Notes under the pieces: generated by a model
The model's input: only the letters and a program-made list of their open reading frames with translations
Database searches by the model: none
What the model was told of the DNA's origin: nothing
Program-made: the position numbers and the translations under genes
NCBI RefSeq assembly: GCF_042682565.1
Contig: NZ_JBHUIC010000003.1
From: Pistricoccus aurantiacus
Lineage (GTDB): Bacteria; Pseudomonadota; Gammaproteobacteria; Pseudomonadales; Halomonadaceae
Direction: 5' to 3' (one strand)
DNA length: 64,000 nt
Part shown: positions 17,997 to 26,428 of the stretch, piece after piece
How the letters are laid out: each line of letters starts with the position of its first letter
Numbering within the stretch: the stretch's first letter is position 1

Positions 17997-19085
17997 ATGA
18001 CACGTCACTACAATTTCTGCGCCGGCCCAGCGGCCTTGCCCGCGGCGGTATTGGAACAGGCCCGGGATGAGCTGCTCGACTATCGAGGGCGCGGCCTTTC
18101 CGTGATGGAGATGAGCCACCGCAGCGCGGAGTTCAATGAGATCGCCGAGCGGGCGGAGCGGGATCTTCGCGATCTGCTGGCGATACCGGACAACTATCGG
18201 GTGCTGTTCCTGCAGGGGGGCGCAACGCTGCAGTTCGCCATGCTGCCCTACAATCTGCTGGGCCAAGGCGGCACGCCGAACTATATCGATACGGGCATCT
18301 GGAGCAAGAAGGCCATCGATGAGGCGAAGCGGCTATTTTCCGCGCATATTTCCGCATCCAGTCGAGACAATGGTCTCTCCGCGGTGCCACGCCCGGAGGC
18401 TATCGCGCTATCCGACGATGCCGCTTATCTGCACTACACCGGCAACGAGACCATCGGCGGGCTGGAATTCGACTATATTCCCGAACTGCCCGAAGACGTG
18501 CCGCTGGTCTGTGATCTTTCCTCGTCGATTCTTTCCCGGCCCTTGGACGTTTCCCGCTTCGGCGTGATCTATGCCGGGGCGCAGAAGAATATCGGCCCGG
18601 CGGGGCTGACCGTGGTGATCCTGCGGGACGACCTGCTGGAACGCGGCCGGTCGGACATGCCCAGCCTGTTCAGTTACCAGGCGATGAGCGAGGCGGGTTC
18701 CATGGTCAATACGCCACCGACCTACGCCTGGTACCTGGCGGGGCTGGTGTTCCAGTGGTTGAAGAACGAGGTTGGTGGGCTGGCTGCAATGGCTGACATC
18801 AACAGGCGCAAGGCGCAAAAGCTCTATCGCGCCATCGACGAGAGCCAGCTTTATTCCAATCCGATCGATCCGGTCAACCGCTCCTGGATGAACGTGCCCT
18901 TCGTGCTGGCGGAAGAACGGCTCAATGCCGGTTTTCTCGAGCAGGCAGAACAGGCGGGATTGCTCAATCTCAAAGGGCATCGCAGCGTCGGCGGCATGCG
19001 CGCCAGCTTGTATAACGCGGTACCGGAAGAGGGGGTGGAAGCATTGATTGGGTTCATGAGGGAATTCGAGAGGAAAAACGCATGA
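17997..19085 (+). CDS. serC: Phosphoserine aminotransferase SerC
   Basis: SerC converts 3-phosphohydroxypyruvate to phosphoserine (and acts in pyridoxal phosphate synthesis) using PLP. 362 aa from the ATG at 17997. Signatures: YNFCAGPAALP at the start, the PLP lysine in YAGAQKNIGPAG, and HRSVGGMRASLYNAVP near the end. The stop overlaps the pheA start by four bases (ATGA), so serC and pheA are translationally coupled. The order gyrA-serC-pheA is the same as in Pseudomonas. Confidence 0.98.
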   Translation: MTRHYNFCAGPAALPAAVLEQARDELLDYRGRGLSVMEMSHRSAEFNEIAERAERDLRDLLAIPDNYRVLFLQGGATLQFAMLPYNLLGQGGTPNYIDTGIWSKKAIDEAKRLFSAHISASSRDNGLSAVPRPEAIALSDDAAYLHYTGNETIGGLEFDYIPELPEDVPLVCDLSSSILSRPLDVSRFGVIYAGAQKNIGPAGLTVVILRDDLLERGRSDMPSLFSYQAMSEAGSMVNTPPTYAWYLAGLVFQWLKNEVGGLAAMADINRRKAQKLYRAIDESQLYSNPIDPVNRSWMNVPFVLAEERLNAGFLEQAEQAGLLNLKGHRSVGGMRASLYNAVPEEGVEALIGFMREFERKNA

Positions 19086-20182
19086 GCGATGGGGTTGGCG
19101 AAGATCAGGATCTGGATGCGCTAAGAAAGCAGATCGATGCTCTCGATAGCGAACTGCTGCAGTTGATCAGTCGGCGAGCGCAGTACGCGCAGCAGGTTGC
19201 CAGCATCAAGACCTGTGTCGATCCACAAACCCAGTTCTATCGCCCTGAAAGGGAGGCGGAAGTGCTGCGCCGGATCATGGCGCTCAACGACGGCCCGCTT
19301 GACGACGAGGAAATGGCGCGGCTGTTTCGCGAGATCATGTCCGCCTGTCTGGCCCTGGAGCAGCCGATCAAGGTCGCCTATCTTGGCCCCGAGGGGACTT
19401 TTACCCAGCAGGCGGCCCTCAAGCACTTTGGCGAAAGCGCCATCAGCCTGCCCATGGCGGCCATCGACGAGGTGTTTCGTGAGGTAGAGGCTGGCGCGGT
19501 GCATTACGGCGTGGTGCCGGTGGAGAATTCCACGGAAGGAGTCATCAACCATACTCTGGATTCCTTCATGGACTCTTCCATGCGCATCAGCGGCGAGGTG
19601 GTGCTGCGCATTCATCAGCATCTGCTGGTATCCAGCACCACTCGTCGGGACAAGATCTCACGCATCTACTCTCATCCGCAGTCCTTCGCTCAGTGCCGCA
19701 AGTGGCTGGATGCCCACTACCCTCAGGCAGAACGGGTGCCGGTGTCTTCCAACGCGGAAGCTGCCCGGCTGGTAAGGACCGAGTGGCATAGCGCGGCAAT
19801 TGCCGGAGACATGGCGGCCAAGCTCTATGATCTGGAAAAGATCTACGAGAAAGTCGAGGATCGTCCGGATAACTCCACCCGCTTTCTGATCATCGGCAAC
19901 CATGACGTGCCGCCTTCCAGCGAGGACAAGACCTCCGTGGTGGTGGCCATGCGCAACCAGCCCGGCGCCCTGCATGCGCTGCTCGAGCCTTTCCATCGCC
20001 ATCAGATCGACCTGACCCGGCTGGAAACCCGGCCTTCCCGCAGCGGCGTATGGAACTATGTATTCTTCATCGACTTTCGCGGTCATCAGGATGATCCCAA
20101 GGTGGCGGCGATGCTCGAGGAAGTGCGGCTGCGAGCGGCGGAGCTCAAGGTGCTGGGCTCCTATCCCGTCGGCGTGCTGTGA
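19082..20182 (+). CDS. pheA: Bifunctional chorismate mutase / prephenate dehydratase PheA
   Basis: Makes phenylpyruvate from chorismate for phenylalanine synthesis. 366 aa in three parts: an AroQ-type chorismate mutase (about 10-95, LRKQIDALDSELLQLISRRA), a prephenate dehydratase domain (about 97-275, KVAYLGPEGTFTQ, PVENSTEGV, NSTRF) and a C-terminal ACT domain (RNQPGALH, ETRPSR) that usually binds phenylalanine for feedback inhibition. Four-base overlaps at both ends (ATGA with serC, GTGA with tyrA-aroA) tie it into the operon. Confidence 0.98.
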   Translation: MSDGVGEDQDLDALRKQIDALDSELLQLISRRAQYAQQVASIKTCVDPQTQFYRPEREAEVLRRIMALNDGPLDDEEMARLFREIMSACLALEQPIKVAYLGPEGTFTQQAALKHFGESAISLPMAAIDEVFREVEAGAVHYGVVPVENSTEGVINHTLDSFMDSSMRISGEVVLRIHQHLLVSSTTRRDKISRIYSHPQSFAQCRKWLDAHYPQAERVPVSSNAEAARLVRTEWHSAAIAGDMAAKLYDLEKIYEKVEDRPDNSTRFLIIGNHDVPPSSEDKTSVVVAMRNQPGALHALLEPFHRHQIDLTRLETRPSRSGVWNYVFFIDFRGHQDDPKVAAMLEEVRLRAAELKVLGSYPVGVL

Positions 20183-22482
20183 AAGACGTTTCGGAGGGCG
20201 GGGCTGGCGTGAGTGAGTCGCGCCTGCTGATCGTCGGGCTGGGCTTGATCGGTGGCTCTCTGGCCGCGGCCCTCAAGGCGGCGGGTTTCCGGGGAGAAAT
20301 CGTTGCCTGCGACCGGAACCCTCGAGAACTCGAACAGGCCTTGAGTCAGGGTATCATCGATGCCGGCGACACCAGGATGGCGAATCTGCTGCCCGGCACG
20401 ACGCTGATCCTGCTGGCGGTACCGGTGCTGGCGATGCGCGCGGTGCTGAAGGAACTGGCGACGCTGCTTGATGGAGGTGTGGCGGACCGGGAGCGTCTGG
20501 TGATCACCGACGTGGGCAGTACGAAGGCCTCCATTCGCGCGGCGGCCATCGAGACCTTCGGCAAGATACCCTCAAACCTGGTCCTGGGGCACCCCATCGC
20601 CGGCTCGGAAAGGAGCGGCGTGGCGGCGGCCAATCCCCGGCTCTTCGATCGGCACAAGGTGATCCTGACCCCGGAGAAGGATACCGCCCCGGATGCCCTG
20701 ACGCGGGTGAGGCGGCTGTGGCAAGCCTGCGGCGCGGAAGTGATGGAAATGACGGTGGAGCGCCACGATCAGGTGCTGGCGCGTACCAGCCATCTACCGC
20801 ATCTGCTGGCGTTCTCCCTGGTGGATACCCTGGCGCGTCAGCATCAGCGGCAGGACATCTTTCGCTACGCCGCCGGCGGGTTTCGCGATTTCACGCGCAT
20901 CGCCGGCAGCGATCCGGTGATGTGGCGGGATGTCTTTCAGGCCAATCGCGATGCGGTGCTCGATGCACTGGACGACTTTCAGGCAGGGCTCGCCGGGCTC
21001 CGCAAAGCGGTGGAACAGGCGGACGGCGACAGCATGCTGGCCATTTTCGACCGTGCCAGCCACGCCCGGCGGTATTTTGATACCTTGTTGAATCAAAGCA
21101 GCTATCAGGCGGGTTATCAGATCATGCAGCAAACGATATTAAGCTTTCGGGTAAGCCCCGGAGGCAGCGTTTCCCGGCGCATTCGCGTCCCCGGGGACAA
21201 GTCCATTTCCCATCGTTCGATCATGCTTGGGGCCTTGGCGGAAGGCGTGACGGAGGTCAGCGGCTTTCTCGAGGGAGAAGACAGCCTGGCGACCCTGCAA
21301 GCCTTTCGCGACATGGGGGTGGCCATCGAAGGACCAAGCCAGGGCCGAGTGACGATTCACGGGGTGGGCCTTCACGGGCTAAAGCCGCCCCCGGGGCCTA
21401 TCTATCTGGGCAATTCCGGTACCGGCATGCGGCTGTTCGCAGGGCTGCTGTCTGGTCAGGCCTTCGACAGCGAGCTGACCGGCGATGCTTCCTTGACCAA
21501 GCGACCGATGAATCGTGTCGCCGAACCGCTGCGCCAGATGGGAGCCCAGATCGACACCGCATCGGAAGGACGGCCGCCTTTGAAGATTCGCGGTGGCCAG
21601 GCGCTCAAGGGCATCGACTATGAGATGCCGGTGGCCAGTGCCCAGGTCAAGTCCTGTCTGCTGCTGGCAGGGCTCTATGCGCAAGGAGAAACTCGCGTAC
21701 GAGAACCGGCACCGACTCGAGATCATACCGAGCGCATGCTGAGCGGCTTCGGCTATCCAGTCCGGCGGGAGGGAGATGCCGCGATTCTATCCGGCGGCGG
21801 CGCTCTGCAAGCGGGGCCGATCGATGTGCCGGCGGATATTTCCTCTGCAGCGTTCTTTCTGGTGGCGGCGGCGATTACTCCAGGCTCGGACTTGATCCTG
21901 GAGCACGTCGGCATCAATCCGACCCGTATCGGCGTCCTCAATATTCTCCAGGCGATGGGGGCGGATCTCGAGCTTTCCGGTCAGCAAGCAGTGGGTGGCG
22001 AACCGGTGGCGGACATTCGCATTCGCTATGCGCCGCTGCGCGGTATCGACATCCCCGTGGATCAGGTGCCCTTGGCCATCGATGAGTTTCCCGCGCTGTT
22101 CATCGCCGCTGCCAATGCTTACGGCACGACTCGGCTGCGCGGCGCGGAGGAACTACGAGTCAAGGAGTCCGATCGTATTCAGGCGATGGCGAGCGGCCTG
22201 GATATACTGGGCGTGACCAATACCGTGCGTGAGGATGGGATCGATATCGAAGGCCGCGCCGAAAAGGACGACGACGGCAGCCGGGTACATTATGGCGGCG
22301 GGCGAATCGATAGCCTGGGAGACCACCGTATCGCCATGGCCTTCAGTATCGCCGGGCTGCGAGCCGGGGAGCCGATCCTGATCGAGAATTGCGCCAACGT
22401 GGCGACCTCTTTCCCTGGTTTTGTCGATCTGGCCAATCAGGTGGGCATGCTGATCGAGACGGAGACTCGGGAGGGCTCATGA
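20179..22482 (+). CDS. aroA: Fused prephenate dehydrogenase / EPSP synthase (TyrA-AroA)
   Basis: A 767-aa fusion of two aromatic-pathway enzymes. Residues about 14-300 are prephenate dehydrogenase (NAD-binding GLGLIGGS, HPIAGSERSGV, THLPHLLAFSLV region). Residues about 325-765 are 3-phosphoshikimate 1-carboxyvinyltransferase (RIRVPGDKSISHRS, LGNSGTGMRL, VKESDRIQAM, GDHRIAMAF). The fusion is known in Pseudomonas and Halomonas relatives. The GTG at 20179 overlaps the pheA stop (GTGA); a second GTG at 20209 is possible. The hisC-type aminotransferase that lies between pheA and tyrA in Pseudomonas is absent here. Confidence 0.96.
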   Translation: MKDVSEGGAGVSESRLLIVGLGLIGGSLAAALKAAGFRGEIVACDRNPRELEQALSQGIIDAGDTRMANLLPGTTLILLAVPVLAMRAVLKELATLLDGGVADRERLVITDVGSTKASIRAAAIETFGKIPSNLVLGHPIAGSERSGVAAANPRLFDRHKVILTPEKDTAPDALTRVRRLWQACGAEVMEMTVERHDQVLARTSHLPHLLAFSLVDTLARQHQRQDIFRYAAGGFRDFTRIAGSDPVMWRDVFQANRDAVLDALDDFQAGLAGLRKAVEQADGDSMLAIFDRASHARRYFDTLLNQSSYQAGYQIMQQTILSFRVSPGGSVSRRIRVPGDKSISHRSIMLGALAEGVTEVSGFLEGEDSLATLQAFRDMGVAIEGPSQGRVTIHGVGLHGLKPPPGPIYLGNSGTGMRLFAGLLSGQAFDSELTGDASLTKRPMNRVAEPLRQMGAQIDTASEGRPPLKIRGGQALKGIDYEMPVASAQVKSCLLLAGLYAQGETRVREPAPTRDHTERMLSGFGYPVRREGDAAILSGGGALQAGPIDVPADISSAAFFLVAAAITPGSDLILEHVGINPTRIGVLNILQAMGADLELSGQQAVGGEPVADIRIRYAPLRGIDIPVDQVPLAIDEFPALFIAAANAYGTTRLRGAEELRVKESDRIQAMASGLDILGVTNTVREDGIDIEGRAEKDDDGSRVHYGGGRIDSLGDHRIAMAFSIAGLRAGEPILIENCANVATSFPGFVDLANQVGMLIETETREGS

Positions 22483-23192
22483 TCGACGAAGGACAAACAC
22501 GCAGCAAGGCGGAACCGCCGCCGGTGCTGACCGTGGACGGTCCCGGCGGCGCTGGCAAGGGTACCATCAGCCGTCTGGTGGCAGAACGCCTTGGCTGGCA
22601 CCTGCTCGATAGCGGTGCGCTGTACCGACTGACGGCGCTAGCTGCCGCCTGGCATGACGTGGTACTCGATGACGAAGACGCCCTGGAGCCCCTCGCGGCG
22701 AATCTGGATGTGTGTTTTCTGAGCGACGGCGGCGATGCGCGGATATTGATGGAAGGGCATGATGTCAGCCAGTCCATTCGTACCGAGCAGATCGGTGATC
22801 GGGCATCCCGGGTGGCGGCCTTGCCGCGGGTTCGTCAGGCGTTGCTGCAGCGGCAACGTGACTTCCGTCAATCTCCGGGATTGGTGGCGGACGGTCGAGA
22901 CATGGGCACCGTGGTATTCCCCCAAGCGACGCTGAAGATATTTCTCACCGCTTCCGCTGAGGAAAGGGCCAGGCGGCGCTACCTTCAGTTGCGCCAAGCC
23001 GGCGAGAATGCTAGTCTACCGAGTCTTTTGAAAGAGATTCAGTTGCGTGACGCTCGCGACATGCAGCGAAGCGTGGCTCCTCTCGTGCCGGCACAGGATG
23101 CCGTCGAGTTGGATACCACGCATCTGAGTATCTCCGAAGTGGTGGATCAACTGATACAACGTCTCGCTCGGATCGGCATCGTCGAATCTTGA
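22479..23192 (+). CDS. cmk: Cytidylate kinase Cmk
   Basis: Phosphorylates CMP and dCMP. 237 aa from the ATG at 22479, whose ATGA overlaps the TyrA-AroA stop. Walker A is GPGGAGKGT; DSGALYR, DGRDMGTVVFP and the lid region ERARRRYLQL are typical. The open frame runs further upstream inside aroA, but the overlap and family length fix this start. It is followed by a 195-bp gap before rpsA, as in most gammaproteobacteria. Confidence 0.97.
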   Translation: MIDEGQTRSKAEPPPVLTVDGPGGAGKGTISRLVAERLGWHLLDSGALYRLTALAAAWHDVVLDDEDALEPLAANLDVCFLSDGGDARILMEGHDVSQSIRTEQIGDRASRVAALPRVRQALLQRQRDFRQSPGLVADGRDMGTVVFPQATLKIFLTASAEERARRRYLQLRQAGENASLPSLLKEIQLRDARDMQRSVAPLVPAQDAVELDTTHLSISEVVDQLIQRLARIGIVES

Positions 23193-23387
23193 GGTGATGA
23201 ATGTCACGGTTGAATCACTACGGATCCTCGGCTCGATGTAATGACATGAACATGGCAGGTAAACGGATAAGCCGGTTCAGGTCCAACCAGCGCCAACGTC
23301 CCCGAGGGTATTGCAGTAGGCCCGTGCTCGCTGGTGGCACGGAGAAGGCGTCAAGCCGCTATCAAACGTTGATCACGTAGGAACATC

Positions 23388-25067
23388 ATGAGCGAAAGCT
23401 TTGCTGAGTTGTTTGAACAGTCTCTTCAGGACATCAACATGGAACCCGGCGCCATTGTCATGGCGACGGTCGTGGATATCGAGGGTGATTGGATCACCGT
23501 CAACGCGGGCCTGAAGTCGGAAGGGCAGATTCCGGCCGCCCAGTTTCGTGACGACAATGGTGAATTGACCATTGGCGTCGGCGATGAAGTCAAGGTGGCG
23601 CTGGAAGCCGTGGAAGACGGGTTCGGTGAAACCCGCCTGTCTCGTGAGAAGGCCAAGCGTGCCGAAGCCTGGAAAGAACTGGAAGCGGCTTTCGAGAAAG
23701 ACGAGATCGTCAAGGGCGTGATCAACGGCAAGGTCAAGGGCGGCTTCACCGTCGACGTGGCTTCCATTCGCGCCTTCCTGCCGGGTTCTCTGGTCGATGT
23801 GCGTCCGGTACGTGATACCACGCATCTCGAGCACAAGGAACTGGACTTCAAGGTCATCAAGCTCGACCCCAAGCGTAACAACGTGGTGGTATCCCGTCGT
23901 GCCGTGCTCGAAGCCGAGAACAGCGCCGAGCGTGAAGCATTGCTCGCCACGTTGCAGGAAGGTCAGCAGATCAAGGGTATTGTCAAGAACCTCACTGATT
24001 ACGGCGCCTTTGTCGATCTAGGCGGCGTCGACGGCCTGCTGCACATCACCGACATGGCCTGGAAGCGTATCAAGCATCCGTCCGAGATCGTCACCGTCGG
24101 CGACGAAATCAATGTCAAGGTGCTGAAATTCGACCGCGAGCGCAACCGGGTCTCCCTGGGTCTCAAGCAGCTGGGCGAAGATCCTTGGGTCAATATCAAG
24201 GCACGCTATCCGGAAGGCACCAAGGTCAACGCTCGTGTGACCAATCTGACCGACTACGGCTGCTTCGCCGAGTTGGAAGAGGGGGTCGAGGGCCTGGTTC
24301 ACGTCTCCGAAATGGACTGGACCAACAAGAATATTCATCCTTCCAAGGTCGTTCAGGTCGGCGACGAAGTGGAAGTCATGGTGCTGGATATCGACGAAGA
24401 GCGCCGTCGTATCTCCCTGGGCATCAAGCAGTGCACCACCAATCCCTGGGAAGATTTCAGCGCGCGTCATAACAAGGGCGACCGGGTTTCCGGCAGCATC
24501 AAGTCCATCACCGATTTCGGTATCTTCATCGGTCTGGATGGCGGTATCGATGGCCTGGTGCACCTTTCCGACATCTCCTGGACCGAGACCGGCGAAGAAG
24601 CAGTGCGCCAGTTCAAGAAGGGTGACGAGGCGGAAGCGGTCATTCTTTCCATTGATCCTGAACGCGAGCGCATCTCCTTGGGTATCAAGCAACTCGATAC
24701 CGATCCGGTCGCCGAGTTCATGGCGGTCAATGATAAAGGCTCCGTGGTGACTGGCCGTGTAGTCGAAGTCGATGCCAAGGAAGCCAAGGTTGAACTGGCT
24801 ACCGACGTTGTCGCCATTCTCAAGGCCTCCGAGATCAGCGCTGATCGTGTAGAAGATGCGCGTAACGTCCTCAGCGAAGGCGATAGCGTGGAAGCACGTA
24901 TTGTCGGAGTGGATCGAAAGAACCGCGCGATCAATCTTTCCGTCAAGGCCAAGGATCAGGACGACACTCGCCGCAATATGAGCAAGCTGCGTGACCAGCA
25001 AGAAGTTGAAACTGGTGGTCCGACAACGATTGGCGACTTGATCAAGCAGCAGATGGGTCAAGACTAG
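23388..25067 (+). CDS. rpsA: 30S ribosomal protein S1
   Basis: S1 binds mRNA and is needed for translation initiation on most transcripts. 559 aa, with six S1 (OB-fold) repeats; the central ones carry the signature ...NLTDYGAFVDLGGVDGLLHI and variants in tandem (VTNLTDYGCFAELEEGVEGL, SITDFGIFIGLDGGIDGL). Codon use is strongly biased as for a highly expressed gene. The 195-bp leader between cmk and rpsA is long enough for its own promoter and for S1 autoregulation, though I see no definite element. A GTAGGA ribosome site precedes the ATG. Confidence 0.99.
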   Translation: MSESFAELFEQSLQDINMEPGAIVMATVVDIEGDWITVNAGLKSEGQIPAAQFRDDNGELTIGVGDEVKVALEAVEDGFGETRLSREKAKRAEAWKELEAAFEKDEIVKGVINGKVKGGFTVDVASIRAFLPGSLVDVRPVRDTTHLEHKELDFKVIKLDPKRNNVVVSRRAVLEAENSAEREALLATLQEGQQIKGIVKNLTDYGAFVDLGGVDGLLHITDMAWKRIKHPSEIVTVGDEINVKVLKFDRERNRVSLGLKQLGEDPWVNIKARYPEGTKVNARVTNLTDYGCFAELEEGVEGLVHVSEMDWTNKNIHPSKVVQVGDEVEVMVLDIDEERRRISLGIKQCTTNPWEDFSARHNKGDRVSGSIKSITDFGIFIGLDGGIDGLVHLSDISWTETGEEAVRQFKKGDEAEAVILSIDPERERISLGIKQLDTDPVAEFMAVNDKGSVVTGRVVEVDAKEAKVELATDVVAILKASEISADRVEDARNVLSEGDSVEARIVGVDRKNRAINLSVKAKDQDDTRRNMSKLRDQQEVETGGPTTIGDLIKQQMGQD

Positions 25068-25102
25068 TCCCGCTTGATTCGGCAAGTAAGGTTTGAATGA
25101 AA

Positions 25103-25134
25103 GACGCCGCCTTTATGGCGGCGTCTTTGTTGTT
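25103..25134 (+). terminator. rpsA terminator
   Basis: GACGCCGCC (25103-25111) and GGCGGCGTC (25117-25125) form a perfect 9-base stem with a 5-base loop, followed by TTTGTTGTT. It closes the rpsA transcript 36 bases after the stop. The rest of the 335-bp gap before mvaT turns AT-rich and must hold the mvaT promoter, but no confident -35/-10 pair was found. Confidence 0.92.
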
Positions 25135-25402
25135 GGTCGGTAGTGACTTTAATTTCGGTGTCCGTACAAATAAACAGAATCTGCCTCGTTTGAAACGACT
25201 TGATGCTGGTATCATGAATGCGTGTAGTGGACATCCTATTGGAAAGGGTGTCACATACTTGGCTTGTAATTAAAAATCAATTTCATTAAATTAACCTTGC
25301 CTATTCAGGTGATAAACATTTAGTAACTAATAAGCTTGCCAAACCCGGTAATTGTACAATAATATTAGCGCTTTCATGTCAACTATACGTCAGGGATTTT
25401 TT

Positions 25403-25789
25403 ATGTCATTGCTGAACGAATATATTCAAAAGGAACAGTTGCTTAAGCAACTGCAAGAAGAGCTTGATAAGATGGAAGGCGATCAGCGCTTGAAGTCGGA
25501 GCTGGAGTTCAAGGAAAAGCTTGAAGCGCTGATGGCGGAATTTGATAAAAGTGCTAGTGACGTTATTAATCTGCTTGATCCTAAGCAATCAGGCACTGGT
25601 AGTGCGTCAGCATATACAACCAGTTCTACTACTTCCGGGCGCCGCAGGCGCAAGCTTAAAATTTATAAGAATCCCAATACGGGCGAAGTCGTTGAGACAC
25701 GTGGCGGTAATCAAAAAACATTAAAATCCTGGAAAGACGATTATGGTAACGATACAGTCGAATCCTGGCTAGTACGTATAGAAGAATAA
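25403..25789 (+). CDS. mvaT: MvaT-family nucleoid-associated silencer
   Basis: MvaT proteins are the Pseudomonas-type functional counterparts of H-NS: they bind AT-rich DNA and silence horizontally acquired genes. 128 aa from the ATG at 25403 (MSLLNEYIQKEQLLKQL, the family start). Residues 1-60 form the coiled-coil dimerisation/oligomerisation part (FKEKLEALMAEFDKSASDVI); after an Ser/Thr linker, the C-terminal DNA-binding domain has the AT-hook-like basic patch (RRRRKLKIYKNPNTGEVVET) and the RGGN pincer. It stands at the edge of the AT-rich polysaccharide island, whose genes are probable targets (inference). Confidence 0.92.
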   Translation: MSLLNEYIQKEQLLKQLQEELDKMEGDQRLKSELEFKEKLEALMAEFDKSASDVINLLDPKQSGTGSASAYTTSSTTSGRRRRKLKIYKNPNTGEVVETRGGNQKTLKSWKDDYGNDTVESWLVRIEE

Positions 25790-25866
25790 GAAAGATGGGC
25801 GAAAAATTTTTACGACTGGCAAAATGATCTTCAGGATTTAAAAATAAATTTAGCGTGGCTGTAGAC

Positions 25867-25897
25867 AAGATGAGGTGATACAAACGGCCTCATCTTT
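25867..25897 (+). terminator. Probable mvaT terminator
   Basis: A 9-base perfect stem, AAGATGAGG (25867-25875) with CCTCATCTT (25888-25896), loop of 12, about 80 bases after the mvaT stop. The T-run is short (TTTC), so termination may be weak and allow read-through into the next gene. Confidence 0.5.
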
Positions 25898-26069
25898 CAG
25901 TTCAAAAAGTCGATACGGGTAAAAAAGCCTTTGTATCAATGCATTCAGCAAGTTCAATGCTTATCGGCATACCTTGGTAACCATGGCTGGCGTTTGAGAG
26001 TTATTGCTATTGCTTTTGTTGAGAACCAGTGATCTGACCTGAAACCTTATCGTAAATAAACTTAAACTA

Positions 26070-26360
26070 ATGCGATATAATAAACCTTATAAACCGATGG
26101 ACGAGCGCGAAAAATTACGCAAGTTTCGCGAACTTGATGATGCCTTTGCCGCTGCGCTACAGAATTTGGATAAATCAATGCCCGGTACGCAAGTAGCAAA
26201 TGCCTACGAGCATCCGGAAAAGCGGTTCAGCCAACACGAAAATGAACGTCATCGCATTTTCGAACAACGCCTTACTGAATTGATGGACGAGTATCAGCTT
26301 GCTTCGGATAGTGTTTCCGCGCTGTTACAAACGCTACTCAAACTCAAGAAAATCAGCTGA
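26070..26360 (+). CDS. Small protein resembling the MvaT dimerisation region, without a DNA-binding domain
   Basis: 96 aa, not assigned to a family by name. The C-terminal part (about residues 63-88, IFEQRLTELMDEYQLASDSV) lines up without gaps with the oligomerisation segment of the neighbouring MvaT (EFKEKLEALMAEFDKSASDV): shared F-x-x-L-x-x-LM-x-E-aromatic, then S/A-D and a following LL. The protein ends there, so the basic linker and RGGN DNA-binding domain are missing. The N-terminal 60 residues are charged and unlike MvaT. It may be a partner or dominant-negative modulator of MvaT, comparable in concept to truncated H-NS proteins. No good ribosome site is seen before the ATG. Confidence 0.6.
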   Translation: MRYNKPYKPMDEREKLRKFRELDDAFAAALQNLDKSMPGTQVANAYEHPEKRFSQHENERHRIFEQRLTELMDEYQLASDSVSALLQTLLKLKKIS

Positions 26361-26428
26361 TACCTTTTATTTAAAGCATTGCATTTCGACACCAGTCATC
26401 GAATTGGCGTGTCGACTCGGTCGTTTTT

